Assembly (NCBI RefSeq): GCF_032931615.1 | Contig: NZ_CP136759.1 | Location: 682,001-746,000 of the forward strand | Direction: 5' to 3' | DNA: 64,000 nucleotides | DNA from: Palleronia sp. LCG004 | GTDB taxonomy: Bacteria; Pseudomonadota; Alphaproteobacteria; Rhodobacterales; Rhodobacteraceae | Shown: one piece after another, positions 8,957-21,615 of the stretch | How the letters are laid out: each line of letters begins with the position of its first letter | Position numbering within the stretch: position 1 is the first letter of the stretch | Position numbers and translations under genes: made by a program | Notes under the pieces: generated by a model | The model's input: the letters and a program-made list of their open reading frames with translations, nothing else | Database searches by the model: none | Told to the model about the DNA's origin: nothing

Positions 8957-10042
8957 GTGACGCTGACGTTGGAAAACGTATCGAAGGTCGTCGGAGGGCG
9001 GACGCATGTCCACCCGACGGACCTGACGCTCGAGAAAGGCACGATGAACGTGCTGCTCGGCCCGACGCTCGCCGGGAAGACGTCGCTCATGCGGCTGATG
9101 GCGGGGCTCGACCAGCCGAGCGGGGGCCGCGTGCTCTGGAACGGCGAGGACGTGACCGGGCAGCGCGTGCAGGACCGCAAGGTCGCGATGGTCTACCAGC
9201 AATTCATCAACTACCCCTCGATGAGCGTCTACGACAACATCGCCTCGCCGCTGCGGCTGATGGGGATCGGTCGGGAGGAGATCGACCGGCGGGTGCGCGA
9301 GACGGCCGACCTCATGCAGCTGGGCCCGCAGATCGACCGCAAGCCGCTGGAGCTGTCGGGCGGGCAGCAGCAGCGCTGCGCGCTGGCGCGCGCGCTCGTC
9401 AAGGATGCGGGGCTCGTCCTGCTCGACGAGCCGCTGGCCAATCTCGACTACAAGCTGCGCGAGGAGCTGAGGGCCGAGATCCCGCGGATCTTCGAGAAAT
9501 CGGGCGCGATCTTCGTCTATGCCACGACCGAGCCCGAGGAGGCGCTGTTGCTGGGCGGCCATTGCGCGACGCTCTGGGAGGGGCGTGTGACGCAGTTCGG
9601 GCCGACGCCGGTCGTGTACCGCAAGCCGGCGGATGCGACGACGGCGCGGGTGTTCTCGGACCCGCCGATGAACTTCGTCGAGGTCGAGAAGACCGGCGGG
9701 ACGCTGCGCTTCGGCGCGGGGGCCGAGATGTCCGCGGACCGGCTGGGCGGCGATGTCGCGGAGGGGAGCTACATGGCGGGGTTCCGGCCGAACCATCTGT
9801 CGCTCGACCCCGAGGAGGGGGCGATCCGCTTCGACACGGTGCTGCGCGTGACCGAGATCACCGGGTCCGAGACCTTCGTCCATGTCGAGCACGAGGGCGC
9901 GCGCTGGGTCGGGCTGGTCCACGGCATCAGGCACCTGACGCCGGGCGAGTCGCTGGCCGTCTATCTCAGGCCGCGGCACGTCTATCTCTTCGGGGCGGAC
10001 GGCACGCTCGCCCGGCCCGCGACCTATGCGGAGGCCGCGTGA
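8957..10042 (+). CDS. glpS: Glycerol ABC transporter ATP-binding protein GlpS
   Basis: This 361-residue ATPase belongs to the glycerol ABC importer described for Rhizobium leguminosarum. The start is GTG 8957 behind GGGAGG. Walker A is GPTLAGKT (residues 35-42), the signature is LSGGQQQR and Walker B is LVLLDEPLANLD. A C-terminal TOBE-like regulatory region follows. The switch (H-loop) histidine is absent: the expected THDQ reads ATTEPEEA. Its partner GlpT keeps the histidine but has lost its signature motif, so the two faults fall in the same composite ATP site. The stop overlaps the GlpT start (TGATG). Confidence 0.92.
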   Translation: MTLTLENVSKVVGGRTHVHPTDLTLEKGTMNVLLGPTLAGKTSLMRLMAGLDQPSGGRVLWNGEDVTGQRVQDRKVAMVYQQFINYPSMSVYDNIASPLRLMGIGREEIDRRVRETADLMQLGPQIDRKPLELSGGQQQRCALARALVKDAGLVLLDEPLANLDYKLREELRAEIPRIFEKSGAIFVYATTEPEEALLLGGHCATLWEGRVTQFGPTPVVYRKPADATTARVFSDPPMNFVEVEKTGGTLRFGAGAEMSADRLGGDVAEGSYMAGFRPNHLSLDPEEGAIRFDTVLRVTEITGSETFVHVEHEGARWVGLVHGIRHLTPGESLAVYLRPRHVYLFGADGTLARPATYAEAA

Positions 10043-11117
10043 TGGCCAAGATTACCCTCGACACGCTCGCCCACAGCTATCACCCGGACCCGAAATCGCC
10101 GTCGGATTTCGCGCTGCAGGAGCTCAACCACGACTGGACCGACGGCGAGGCCTATGCGCTGCTGGGGCCGTCGGGCTGCGGCAAGTCAACGCTCCTCAAC
10201 ATCATCTCGGGGCTGCTGATCCCGAGCCACGGCCGCGTGCTCTTCGACGGGAAGGACGTGACGCATCTGCCGACGGCGGATCGCAACATCGCGCAGGTGT
10301 TCCAGTTTCCGGTCGTCTACGACACGATGAGCGTGCGCGAGAACCTGGCCTTTCCGCTGAGGAACCGGAAGCTTCCGCAATCGGAAATCGCGGATCGCGT
10401 GGGCCGCGTGGCGCGGATGATCGACATGGAGGACGTGCTCGACCGGCGGGCGGCGGGTCTGACGGCGGATGCCAAGCAGAAGATCAGCCTGGGCCGGGGG
10501 ATGGTGCGCGACGACGTGAACGCGCTGCTCTTCGACGAGCCGCTGACCGTGATCGACCCGCACATGAAATGGGAGCTTCGCACCCAGCTCAAGACGCTGC
10601 ACCGCGAGTTCGGGCACACGATGATCTACGTCACCCACGACCAGACCGAGGCGCTGACCTTCGCCGACAAGGTGGTGGTGATGCATGACGGGCGCGTGGT
10701 GCAGATCGGCACGCCCGACGAGCTGTTCGAGCGGCCGGCCCATACCTTCGTCGGCTATTTCATCGGCTCGCCCGGCATGAACCTGTTCGATGCGCGGATC
10801 GACGGGACCAAGGCGGTGATCGCGGGCACGCAGTTCGACCTCGGGACGAGCTATGCCACGCGGGGCGGCGCGACCAAGATCGGCGTGCGCCCGGAATATA
10901 TCCGCCTGGGCGAGCACGGGCTGCCCGCGCGCGTGCGCCGGGTCGAGGATGTCGGGCGGCACAAGATCGTGCGCCTCGACATGTCGGGGCAGGAGGTCGC
11001 GGCCATCGTGAACGAGGGGGCGCGCGTTCCGGACGGGGGAACCCACGTCCAGTTCGTCGAGGGCGGCGTCAATGTCTACGAGGACGAATGGCGCGTCCCG
11101 TCGAAAGGAGAGGCGGC

Positions 11118-11121
<4 letters not shown>
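10042..11121 (+). CDS. glpT: Glycerol ABC transporter ATP-binding protein GlpT
   Basis: This is the second ATPase of the glycerol importer, 359 residues. Walker A is GPSGCGKST, Walker B is ALLFDEPLTVIDP and the H-loop IYVTHDQTEA is intact. The place of the LSGGQ signature reads LTADAKQKISLGRG, so signature function is probably lost on this subunit. GlpS supplies a good signature instead, and the pair is expected to act as a heterodimer on the cytoplasmic face of GlpPQ. It overlaps glpS by one base and glpP by four. Confidence 0.92.
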
Positions 11122-12879
<1,758 letters not shown>

Positions 12880-12880
<1 letters not shown>

Positions 12881-12948
12881 TGGTCGTGACCGCGATCCGG
12901 CACCCCCGAAGGGCCATGCGGGCCGGTTCAACGGAAGGAGCGGCGTGA
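12880..12948 (+). CDS. 22-codon ORF joining glpQ and glpU
   Basis: An ORF of 22 codons exactly fills the space between glpQ and glpU. Its ATG overlaps the glpQ stop (TGATG at 12878-12882) and its own TGA overlaps the glpU start (TGATG at 12946-12950). GGGGAGGG lies just upstream at 12868-12875. The peptide MVVTAIRHPRRAMRAGSTEGAA is arginine-rich with no known domain. It may only keep ribosomes moving across the gap, or it may be chance. It is too short for comparison by eye. Confidence 0.4.
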
Positions 12949-13220
12949 TGGCGTGGATGGCTTGGACATGGCCCACGGCGGCCTTCTTCGTGATCATCGC
13001 GGCGATCCTGGGCGTGATGAGCTATCTCGCGATCCGCCATCCCGAGACGCCGCGCCGCGGTGTCCTCGGGATCGAGACGACGCGGGGGGACAGGCTCTTC
13101 ATCGCGCTTCTGGCCGCGGCCTTCGTCAATCTCGCGTGGCTGGCGCTCGTGCCGGTCTCGCAATGGGGGGCGCTTCTCGCGTCCCTCGTCCTCGCCGCGG
13201 TGATCTTTCGCACGGTCTGA
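12948..13220 (+). CDS. glpU: DUF2160 small membrane protein (GlpU)
   Basis: The 90-residue protein has three hydrophobic stretches. ATG 12948 follows GGAAGGAG. A DUF2160 membrane protein at this place is typical of the glpSTPQUV glycerol operon, where it is called glpU; its function is unknown. The conserved centre reads RHPETPRRGVLGIETTRGDRLFI. It lies between the permease and binding-protein genes. Confidence 0.85.
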   Translation: MAWMAWTWPTAAFFVIIAAILGVMSYLAIRHPETPRRGVLGIETTRGDRLFIALLAAAFVNLAWLALVPVSQWGALLASLVLAAVIFRTV

Positions 13221-13259
13221 GGGCACATACGTCGCGTTCCGAATAACTGGGAGGTAAAC

Positions 13260-14978
<1,719 letters not shown>

Positions 14979-14993
14979 GCCGGAGCGCATGAC

Positions 14994-15065
14994 GGGCCGG
15001 AGCGCGCGATGCCGTGCTCCGGCCCGATACGGGCCGCCACCCCCGACGGGGTGCGCGGCCCTTTT
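14994..15065 (+). terminator. Tandem hairpins ending the glp operon
   Basis: A 10-bp perfect stem, GGGCCGGAGC/GCTCCGGCCC, lies at 14994-15025 with no T run. It is followed by GGGCCGC...GCGGCCC at 15031-15060, whose 3' arm runs into TTTT. The second fits an intrinsic terminator for the glp transcript. Confidence 0.7.
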
Positions 15066-15150
15066 CGCATTTGGCGGACCGCCTGCCGAGGGGGCGGGGC
15101 CGATTCCGGGCGCTGGAAAGACATGCATCGGGGATCTAGGTTCAGCGATC

Positions 15151-15708
15151 ATGGAAAACCCCGATGCGATCCTTTCGCTGCTTCCCGAACGGCTCAGACG
15201 GGCGCGCCAGTCGCGGGGCCTGTCGCTCGACGCTGTGGCGCGGCTCTCGGGCGTGTCGCGCAGCATGGTCAGCCAGATCGAGCGGGGCGCGTCGTCGCCC
15301 ACCGTCTCGACGCTGTGGAATTTGACGCGGGCGTTGGGAGTCGATTTCGCGGGATTGCTGGAGGAAAGCCGGGCGAGCGCGATCGAGGTGCTGCGCGCCG
15401 AAGACGTCCCGACGATCGCGAACAGGGGCACGGGATGCACGATCCGCATCCTGTCGCCGCCCGAGGATGCGGGGCGGCACGAAGTCTATGAGCTGCGGTT
15501 CGAGGAAGGCGGCGCGCTGTCCTCGACCGCGCATGCCCGTGGGACGCAGGAGAACGTGACGGTGATCGAGGGCGCGCTGACCGTGACGAGCGGCGCGGCG
15601 GCCCATCCCCTGCGCGCGGGCGAAACGGCACGCTATGCGGCGGACGTGCCGCACCGGCTCGAAGCCTGCGGGGCCGCGCGGGCCTTTCTCGTCGTGAAGG
15701 GCGGCTAG
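15151..15708 (+). CDS. XRE-family HTH regulator with C-terminal cupin
   Basis: The 185-residue protein has an N-terminal XRE HTH (LRRARQSRGLSLDAVARLSGVSRSMVSQIERG, about residues 15-46). A linker and a small cupin follow (TQENVTVIEGALTV, LRAGETARYAADVPHRLEA). Regulators of this build often sense a small metabolite through the cupin and control nearby catabolic genes. It lies directly upstream of kbl-tdh on the same strand, so control of threonine or glycine metabolism is a reasonable inference. ATG 15151 matches the usual family N-terminus. Confidence 0.85.
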   Translation: MENPDAILSLLPERLRRARQSRGLSLDAVARLSGVSRSMVSQIERGASSPTVSTLWNLTRALGVDFAGLLEESRASAIEVLRAEDVPTIANRGTGCTIRILSPPEDAGRHEVYELRFEEGGALSSTAHARGTQENVTVIEGALTVTSGAAAHPLRAGETARYAADVPHRLEACGAARAFLVVKGG

Positions 15709-15795
15709 CGGATCGGGGCGGTTCCGGCATGCCTTCCACTATCGCGGAAATTCGTCCATCATGCCGGAACACGGCGCAATCACTGGAGAGGCCTC

Positions 15796-16983
15796 ATGTC
15801 GGACCGTTTCATCGCAGACCTGCAGAAGACGCTTTCGGAGATCGATGCCGACGGCCTGATGAAGCAGGAGCGTCTCATCACGTCGGCCCAGTCCGCCGAG
15901 ATCGCGGTGGGCGAGCGCGACGTCATAAATCTTTGCGCGAACAATTATCTGGGGCTCGCCGATCATCCCGACCTGATCCGCGTCGCGCGCGAGGCGATGG
16001 ACGAGAAGGGCTTCGGCATGGCGTCTGTCCGGTTCATCTGCGGCACGCAGGACCTGCATCGCGACCTCGAGCGAAAGCTGGCGGAGTTCCTGAAAACGGA
16101 CGATGCGATCCTGTTCGCGGCCTGTTTCGACGCGAACGGTGGCCTGTTCGAGCCGCTTCTGGGGCCCGAGGACGCGATCGTCTCGGACAGCCTGAACCAC
16201 GCCTCGATCATCGACGGGATCAGGCTCTGCAAGGCCAAGCGCTATCGCTATGCCAACAGCGACATGGCGGATCTCGAAGCGAAGCTGAAGGAAGCGCGCG
16301 AGGCCGGCGCGCGCCATGTGATGATCGCGACTGACGGCGTCTTTTCCATGGACGGATATCTTGCCGATCTGCCGGGGATCAAGCGGCTGGCCGAGCAATA
16401 CGATGCCATCGTGATGGTCGACGATTGCCATGCGACGGGCTTCATGGGCGATCGCGGCGCGGGCACGCCGGATCATTTCGGCCTTGAGGTCGACATCCTG
16501 ACCGGGACGCTCGGCAAGGCGCTGGGCGGCGCGATGGGGGGCTATGTCGCGGGGCCGCAGGCTGTCATCGACCTGCTGCGCCAGCGCGCGCGGCCCTATC
16601 TCTTTTCCAACGCGTTGCCGCCCTCGATCGTGGCGGCCGGGATCGAGGCGATCCGCCTTGTCGAGGAGGGAAGCGGGTTGCGCGCCCGGCTTTTCGAGAA
16701 TGCCGAATACTGGCGCGAGGGGCTGACGGGCCTGGGGTTCGAGCTGCTCGAAGGCGATCACCCGATCATTCCGGTGATGCTGGGCGATGCGAAGCTCGCG
16801 CAGAAGATGGCCGCGCGGCTCTTCGAGGAGGGGGTCTACGTGTCGGGGTTCTTCTATCCCGTGGTGCCGCGCGGAGAGGCGCGGCTGCGCACGCAGATGA
16901 GCGCGGCCTTCACCCGCGAGCAGCTGGACCGCGCGCTCGGGGCCTTCGGCAAGGTCGGCCGCGAGCTGGGCGTGATCGCGTGA
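15796..16983 (+). CDS. kbl: Glycine C-acetyltransferase (2-amino-3-ketobutyrate CoA ligase)
   Basis: This PLP enzyme cleaves 2-amino-3-ketobutyrate with CoA to glycine and acetyl-CoA, the second step of threonine degradation. It has 395 residues, the normal length. The substrate region [14 protein letters not shown] and the PLP-lysine motif [19 protein letters not shown] are present, with [12 protein letters not shown] carrying the aspartate that contacts PLP. The start is ATG 15796 after GGAGAGG. tdh follows with overlapping reading frames, so the two are one operon. Confidence 0.97.
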   Translation: MSDRFIADLQKTLSEIDADGLMKQERLITSAQSAEIAVGERDVINLCANNYLGLADHPDLIRVAREAMDEKGFGMASVRFICGTQDLHRDLERKLAEFLKTDDAILFAACFDANGGLFEPLLGPEDAIVSDSLNHASIIDGIRLCKAKRYRYANSDMADLEAKLKEAREAGARHVMIATDGVFSMDGYLADLPGIKRLAEQYDAIVMVDDCHATGFMGDRGAGTPDHFGLEVDILTGTLGKALGGAMGGYVAGPQAVIDLLRQRARPYLFSNALPPSIVAAGIEAIRLVEEGSGLRARLFENAEYWREGLTGLGFELLEGDHPIIPVMLGDAKLAQKMAARLFEEGVYVSGFFYPVVPRGEARLRTQMSAAFTREQLDRALGAFGKVGRELGVIA

Positions 16984-16994
16984 GCGGGGGAACG

Positions 16995-18023
16995 ATGAGG
17001 GCGCTGGAGAAGTCGCGGCCCGAAGAAGGCCTGTGGATGATCGAGGCACCGGTGCCCGAGATCGGCCCCGACGACGTGCTGATCCGCGTGAACGCGACCG
17101 GCATCTGCGGCACCGACATCCATATCTGGAACTGGGACGAGTGGGCGGCGGCGACTGTGCCCGCCCCGATGATCACCGGCCACGAATTCGCGGGCGAGAT
17201 CGTCGAGATCGGCCGCAACGTCACCGGGCTCGAGATCGGTCAGCGATGTTCGGGCGAGGGGCATGTCGTGGGCGTCGAGAGCCGCCAGAGCCGGTCGGGC
17301 AAGTTCCACCTCGACCCAGGATCGCGCGGGATCGGCGTGAACGTGCAGGGGGCCTTTGCGGAATACCTGCGGCTGCCGGCCTTCAACGTCGTGCCGCTGC
17401 CCGACGACATTCCCGACGAGATCGGCGCGATCCTCGATCCGCTCGGCAATGCGGTCCACACCGCGTTGAGCTTCGATCTGCTGGGCGAGGACGTCCTGAT
17501 CACCGGGGCCGGGCCGATCGGGATCATGGCCGCCGCCGTCGCGCGGCATGCTGGCGCGCGTCATGTCGTCATCACCGACGTCAATCCCGACCGTCTGACC
17601 CTCGCGCGGGAGGTCTGCCGGGATGTCCGGACGGTCGAGGTCGGCCGCGAGGATCTGCGCGATGTCGTGGCCGAGCTCGGGATGCGGCAGGGGTTCGACG
17701 TCGGGATGGAGATGTCGGGCAGCCAGCAGGCGCTCGACCAGATGGTCGAGAGCCTGATCATGGGCGGAAAGATCGCGCTCTTGGGCATTCCGCCGGGCAA
17801 GTCCCCGGTGGACTGGTCGCGTATCGTCTTCAAGGCCATCACGATCAAGGGCGTCTATGGCCGCGAGATGTTCGAGACCTGGTACAAGATGATCGCGATG
17901 CTGCAGAACGGTCTGGACGTGAGCCGCGTGATCACCCACCGGATGCCGGCCCACGAGTTCCGCGAAGGGTTTGCGGCGATGAAATCGGGCAAGTCCGGGA
18001 AGGTCGTCCTCGACTGGCGCTGA
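16995..18023 (+). CDS. tdh: L-threonine 3-dehydrogenase, lineage variant without structural-zinc cysteines
   Basis: It oxidises L-threonine to 2-amino-3-ketobutyrate with NAD+ and feeds Kbl. The 342-residue medium-chain dehydrogenase has the catalytic zinc ligands in [15 protein letters not shown] and GHEF, the NAD motif GAGPIG and the Tdh-specific stretch [17 protein letters not shown]. In the lobe where E. coli Tdh has four cysteines binding structural zinc, this protein reads [22 protein letters not shown] with no cysteine. I start at ATG 16995 ([12 protein letters not shown]), the family start; an in-frame start at 16980 overlaps the kbl stop. Confidence 0.95.
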   Translation: MRALEKSRPEEGLWMIEAPVPEIGPDDVLIRVNATGICGTDIHIWNWDEWAAATVPAPMITGHEFAGEIVEIGRNVTGLEIGQRCSGEGHVVGVESRQSRSGKFHLDPGSRGIGVNVQGAFAEYLRLPAFNVVPLPDDIPDEIGAILDPLGNAVHTALSFDLLGEDVLITGAGPIGIMAAAVARHAGARHVVITDVNPDRLTLAREVCRDVRTVEVGREDLRDVVAELGMRQGFDVGMEMSGSQQALDQMVESLIMGGKIALLGIPPGKSPVDWSRIVFKAITIKGVYGREMFETWYKMIAMLQNGLDVSRVITHRMPAHEFREGFAAMKSGKSGKVVLDWR

Positions 18024-18182
18024 GGTGGCGGCCCTTCAGGGGGGATCTCCCAGGCACCCTGGGCGCCGAAGTTGTACGTGGGTCCACCGAACCAGACGGC
18101 GCTACGGTGTCCGATCGCCGGTTCGGACCGACCCGGGGCGGTGCGGCAGAGCTTCCGAGTGAAACCGCAGGGCTTCTCGCCG

Positions 18183-18989
18183 CTAAGACGGATCGTCGAA
18201 CAGGCGGTTCCTGTCCGCCCAAGTCTGCAGGAACTTCTGCAAGCGCGGGCTTTGGGGCTTGCCGAGGACTGTCCTCGGCGCGCCTTCCTCGACGATGCGG
18301 CCTTCATCGATGAAGACCACACGGTCCGATACCTGTGCGGCGAAGCCCATCTCGTGAGTGACGACGACCATGGTCATCCCTTCCGCGGCGAGCGAGCGCA
18401 TCACGTCCAGAACCTCGCCCACCAGTTCGGGGTCGAGCGCGGATGTCGGCTCGTCGAAGAGGATCACCTCCGGCCCGCCGGCCAATGCCCGGGCGATGCC
18501 AACGCGTTGTTGCTGGCCGCCCGACAGCTGCATCGGCCATGCATCCATGTGAGCGGCAAGTCCGACTTTCCGCAGCGCAAGCTCCGCGATTTCCCGTGCC
18601 TTGGCGCGGGGTATCTGCTGCACGACCATCAGCGGCTGCATGATGTTCTCGATCACCTTCAGGTGCGGCCAGAGATTGAACTGCTGGAACACCATCGCCA
18701 CACGGCGGCGGGTGGCCTTGAGCGCTCTCTCGCTGGCCGGAATGCGGCGACCCCGGCGCTTGACGTAGTCGAGGTAATTGCCCTCGAGCGCCACTTCGCC
18801 CTCCTGGAAATCCTCGAGATGGTTGAGGCATCGCAGCAAGGTCGATTTCCCCGAACCGGATGGGCCGATGATGCAGAGCACCTCGCCCTTCTTCACCGAC
18901 AGGGAGACGTTCTTCAGTACCTCCGTTTCGCCGTAGGATTTGTGCAGACGGCGGGCGCACAGCAAAGGCGTGGTGTCGATTTGGGTCAT
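18183..18989 (-). CDS. Polar amino acid ABC transporter ATP-binding protein
   Basis: The 268-residue ATPase is of the HisP/GlnQ type. It has Walker [10 protein letters not shown], signature [15 protein letters not shown], Walker [14 protein letters not shown] and H-loop [13 protein letters not shown] 18987-18989 overlaps the upstream permease stop. It is the last gene of a minus-strand unit that runs monooxygenase remnant, binding protein, two permeases, ATPase. The substrate class is polar amino acids; linkage to an NtaA/SnaA-type monooxygenase suggests cystine or S-alkylated cysteine. Confidence 0.93.
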   Translation of the reverse strand: MTQIDTTPLLCARRLHKSYGETEVLKNVSLSVKKGEVLCIIGPSGSGKSTLLRCLNHLEDFQEGEVALEGNYLDYVKRRGRRIPASERALKATRRRVAMVFQQFNLWPHLKVIENIMQPLMVVQQIPRAKAREIAELALRKVGLAAHMDAWPMQLSGGQQQRVGIARALAGGPEVILFDEPTSALDPELVGEVLDVMRSLAAEGMTMVVVTHEMGFAAQVSDRVVFIDEGRIVEEGAPRTVLGKPQSPRLQKFLQTWADRNRLFDDPS

Positions 18990-19654
18990 GAGCGCACCTC
19001 GAGATGACGGGTAATACGGGCTTCGATCAGACGTCCCATGCGGGCGGCAAATTCGACGAGGATCCAGTAGGTGATGGAGAGGGCGAGATAGGGTTCGACG
19101 AAGGTGAATGTCTCGATGTTCATCTTGCTGACCTGCGAGGTCATCTCGGGCACCGTGATCACCGACAGCAGGGCCGTATCCTTCAGCAGGAAGATGGCAT
19201 TGTTGGTCATCGGCGGCATGACCGGCACCAGCACCTGAGGTGTCACGATGTGGCGCAGGGTCTTCCAGCGGGTATAGCCCAGAGCGCGCGCGGCCTCGAT
19301 CTGGCCACGCGGGATCGCCTGCAATCCTCCGCGCACGATCTCGGTCGCATAGGCACCGCCGTAAAGCGTGAGGCCCAGAAGGCCCGCCTGCCAGGCATCG
19401 AGAGTCAGCCCGAGATGCGGCCCGCCGTAATAGAGAATGAAGAGCTGGATCAGCAGCGGTGTGCCGCGGAAGAAGCCGACATAGGCCGCGATCGCCATGC
19501 GCACCGGCCCGCGTGTCAGGGCGGCGACGAGGCCCAGCACAGACCCCACAATCAGCGACAGGACCAGCGAGGCAGCCCATGCGAGCACCGTGAGGACGAA
19601 GCCCCAGGCAAGGGCGGGCGCATAGGGAATGAGGTGATAGAAATCGAGCGTCAC
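18986..19654 (-). CDS. Amino acid ABC transporter permease
   Basis: The 222-residue inner-membrane permease is of the HisM/GlnP type. The N-terminal motif is [18 protein letters not shown] and the coupling loop reads [22 protein letters not shown] choose the GTG at 19652-19654 as start, since it overlaps the preceding stop (GTGA) and has AGGAG about 8 bases upstream. The longer ORF would run deep into the neighbouring permease gene. It pairs with the permease at 19651-20316. Confidence 0.9.
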   Translation of the reverse strand: MTLDFYHLIPYAPALAWGFVLTVLAWAASLVLSLIVGSVLGLVAALTRGPVRMAIAAYVGFFRGTPLLIQLFILYYGGPHLGLTLDAWQAGLLGLTLYGGAYATEIVRGGLQAIPRGQIEAARALGYTRWKTLRHIVTPQVLVPVMPPMTNNAIFLLKDTALLSVITVPEMTSQVSKMNIETFTFVEPYLALSITYWILVEFAARMGRLIEARITRHLEVRS

Positions 19655-20316
19655 AGTCGAAACTCCTGCACCGAAACGGTCAGCCCACGCATGGAACGGT
19701 TTGCAGCCCAGGACAGGGCGATGTTCAGGATGAGGTAGAGAAACGCCGCCATCATGTACCATTCGAGCGGCTGATAGGTTCGCGCGACGATCGACTGGGC
19801 GACGCGGGTCAATTCGCTCACGCCCACGACCGACACCAGCGAGGACGCCTTCAGGATCGCGATCATCTCATTGACGATGGACGGAAGTGCCGACCTGAAA
19901 GCCTGCGGCAGCAGTATGTTGCGCCAGGTCTGAAGCTGTCCGTATCCCATGGCATGGGCGGCCTCGGCCTGACCTTTCGGCACCGCCAGGAAGCCGCCGC
20001 GGATGTTTTCCGCTTGATAGGCGGCGGTACAGGCACCGAGCCCCAATGCGCCGGCCACGAAGGACGGCAGTTCAAGTCCGACGAAAGGCAGCAAGTAGTA
20101 GATCAGGAGCAGTTGGACCAGGAGCGGCACGCCGCGGAAGAAGGAGATGTAGAAGCGTCCGAGAAGAACGAGGGGAGCCTTGCCGGACAGCACGCAGGCA
20201 CAGACGGGCAGGGCTATGGCGAACCCGATCGCGATCCCTAAGGCCGAGATCGTCAGCGTCGTACCGGTGCTGAGGACCAGCAATACGACGGAGTCGAAGA
20301 AGGTGGTTTGGATCAC
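19651..20316 (-). CDS. Amino acid ABC transporter permease
   Basis: The 221-residue permease is of the same family as its downstream neighbour. It carries [21 protein letters not shown] and the coupling loop [21 protein letters not shown]. About five membrane spans are visible. It forms the heterodimeric channel of the importer. The gap to the upstream binding-protein gene is about 77 bases. Confidence 0.9.
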   Translation of the reverse strand: MIQTTFFDSVVLLVLSTGTTLTISALGIAIGFAIALPVCACVLSGKAPLVLLGRFYISFFRGVPLLVQLLLIYYLLPFVGLELPSFVAGALGLGACTAAYQAENIRGGFLAVPKGQAEAAHAMGYGQLQTWRNILLPQAFRSALPSIVNEMIAILKASSLVSVVGVSELTRVAQSIVARTYQPLEWYMMAAFLYLILNIALSWAANRSMRGLTVSVQEFRL

Positions 20317-20393
20317 GACTTGGCGGGCTCCGCATGTTGGAGGGGACCCGTGGATGCAGGTACATCCACGGGTCGGCTGGGAGATTCAGCAGC

Positions 20394-21230
20394 TCAGAAG
20401 TTGGGTTCCGGAACCTCGTCCGACGGCAGCGGCATGACCGTGCCGAACCACTTTTCCTGAAGCTCGGCGATGGTGCCGTCCTCGTTGTACTTGCGGATGC
20501 CTTCGTTCAGCGCGTCACGCAGACTTTCGCTTTCCGGCTCCTTGCGAAGCGGCCAGGCCTGGTAGGAGGGCTTGCCGATCGACGGCAGGACCAGCTCGAA
20601 GGTCGGGTTCTGCGCGGTCAGGTAGGCCAGGTTCGGCATCGCGCCGGAAACCGCGACGATCCTGCCGGCGGCCAGATCGGCGTAGGCCTCGGGGGAGGCT
20701 CCGTATTCCTTGAAATCGGCCACGCCACCATCCAGCGTTTCGATATATTCCTTGAATTGCTGGCCATGCGATGCACCGCGCACGCCGCCGACCGGTTGGC
20801 CGACAATGTCCTCGGGCTTCGTGATCTCGTCATTCGAGGCCAGCTTGACCAGCGTCACGGTCGCGTCGCCGATCGGCAGGGTATAGTAGTAACGCTCCAT
20901 CCTGGCCTTGGTGATCGTGGTGCCGGCCAGGACCATGTCGTATTTCCTGGCCTCCAGTCCCGGCAGTACCGAAGCCCAGGGCAGGTCGATCCATTTCACC
21001 GTCACACCCATGTCGGCGGCGATCAGGTTGATCAGGTCCACGTCGAAACCGACCGGCGTATCACCGTCCAGGAATTCGAAAGGCGCATAGTTCAGCTCGG
21101 TCCCGACGACCAGCTCGCCACGTTCCTTGACCTGGTCCAGCACATCCTGCGCCTGTGCGCCGGACGTCATCGCGGCTGCGGCCACGGCCGTTAAACCGAC
21201 GGATCTGATGAATTTGAAGACACTGCGCAT
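20394..21230 (-). CDS. Amino acid ABC transporter substrate-binding protein
   Basis: The 278-residue periplasmic binding protein of family 3 starts at ATG 21228-21230 after AAAGGA. Its signal peptide ends at SGAQAQ (about residue 28). The ligand-binding core begins GELVVGTELNYAPFEFLDGDTPVGFDVDLINLIA and continues DMVLAGTTITKARMERYYYTLPI. It delivers an amino acid-like ligand to the two permeases downstream. Confidence 0.92.
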   Translation of the reverse strand: MRSVFKFIRSVGLTAVAAAAMTSGAQAQDVLDQVKERGELVVGTELNYAPFEFLDGDTPVGFDVDLINLIAADMGVTVKWIDLPWASVLPGLEARKYDMVLAGTTITKARMERYYYTLPIGDATVTLVKLASNDEITKPEDIVGQPVGGVRGASHGQQFKEYIETLDGGVADFKEYGASPEAYADLAAGRIVAVSGAMPNLAYLTAQNPTFELVLPSIGKPSYQAWPLRKEPESESLRDALNEGIRKYNEDGTIAELQEKWFGTVMPLPSDEVPEPNF

Positions 21231-21615
21231 TCGGAATTCCTTTCGGGGGGAGAGAATTGGATGGTTTGAAGTTATCTGACGTTTCTTTCGGCACCCGTGG
21301 GGGAGCATCTGCTTGTTTTGCGAGCGCTTTGATTTGCGCTTTTTGGGTTTTCACGCTGCTTCGACTGGCCGGGTTCCGGAAGCGGATCGCGACAAGGCCG
21401 GCGGGTGGGAGATGGGAAAGTCCTGCGCTGCCTATTTTCGTGGCTTCCGTCGAACTTGCTCGATCGGGCCGGCATCGACGGAGTGATCGATGCCGGCTCC
21501 AATTCAGGCACAGGCAAATTGGAGATCTGACTGCCAAGACCTGTACCCATTGGGGATCGGCGATCCCGGATGGCAGCCGATGCGCGGATTGACGCCCGTG
21601 CACCGGCAAACGCCT
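21231..21615. other. 385-base spacer between binding-protein gene and monooxygenase remnant
   Basis: No gene is visible on either strand. The stretch must hold the promoter of the downstream transporter genes (minus strand) and a strong hairpin at 21468-21497, listed separately. Confidence 0.6.
21468..21497 (-). terminator. Perfect hairpin downstream of the monooxygenase remnant
   Basis: An 11-bp perfect stem (GCCGGCATCGA/TCGATGCCGGC) with an 8-base loop lies between the monooxygenase remnant and the binding-protein gene. There is no T run, so it may be a Rho-assisted terminator, an RNA-processing stem or an operator. Confidence 0.45.

Noticed and set aside
7933..10041. Plus-strand frame of about 700 codons that runs into glpT
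   Set aside because: Only the part after 10042 is glpT; the rest lies antisense to glpR or out of frame inside glpS.
18024..18182. Possible transposase or gene fragment between tdh and the importer ATPase
   Set aside because: Short frames are present but none matches a family I can name; I treat it as intergenic.
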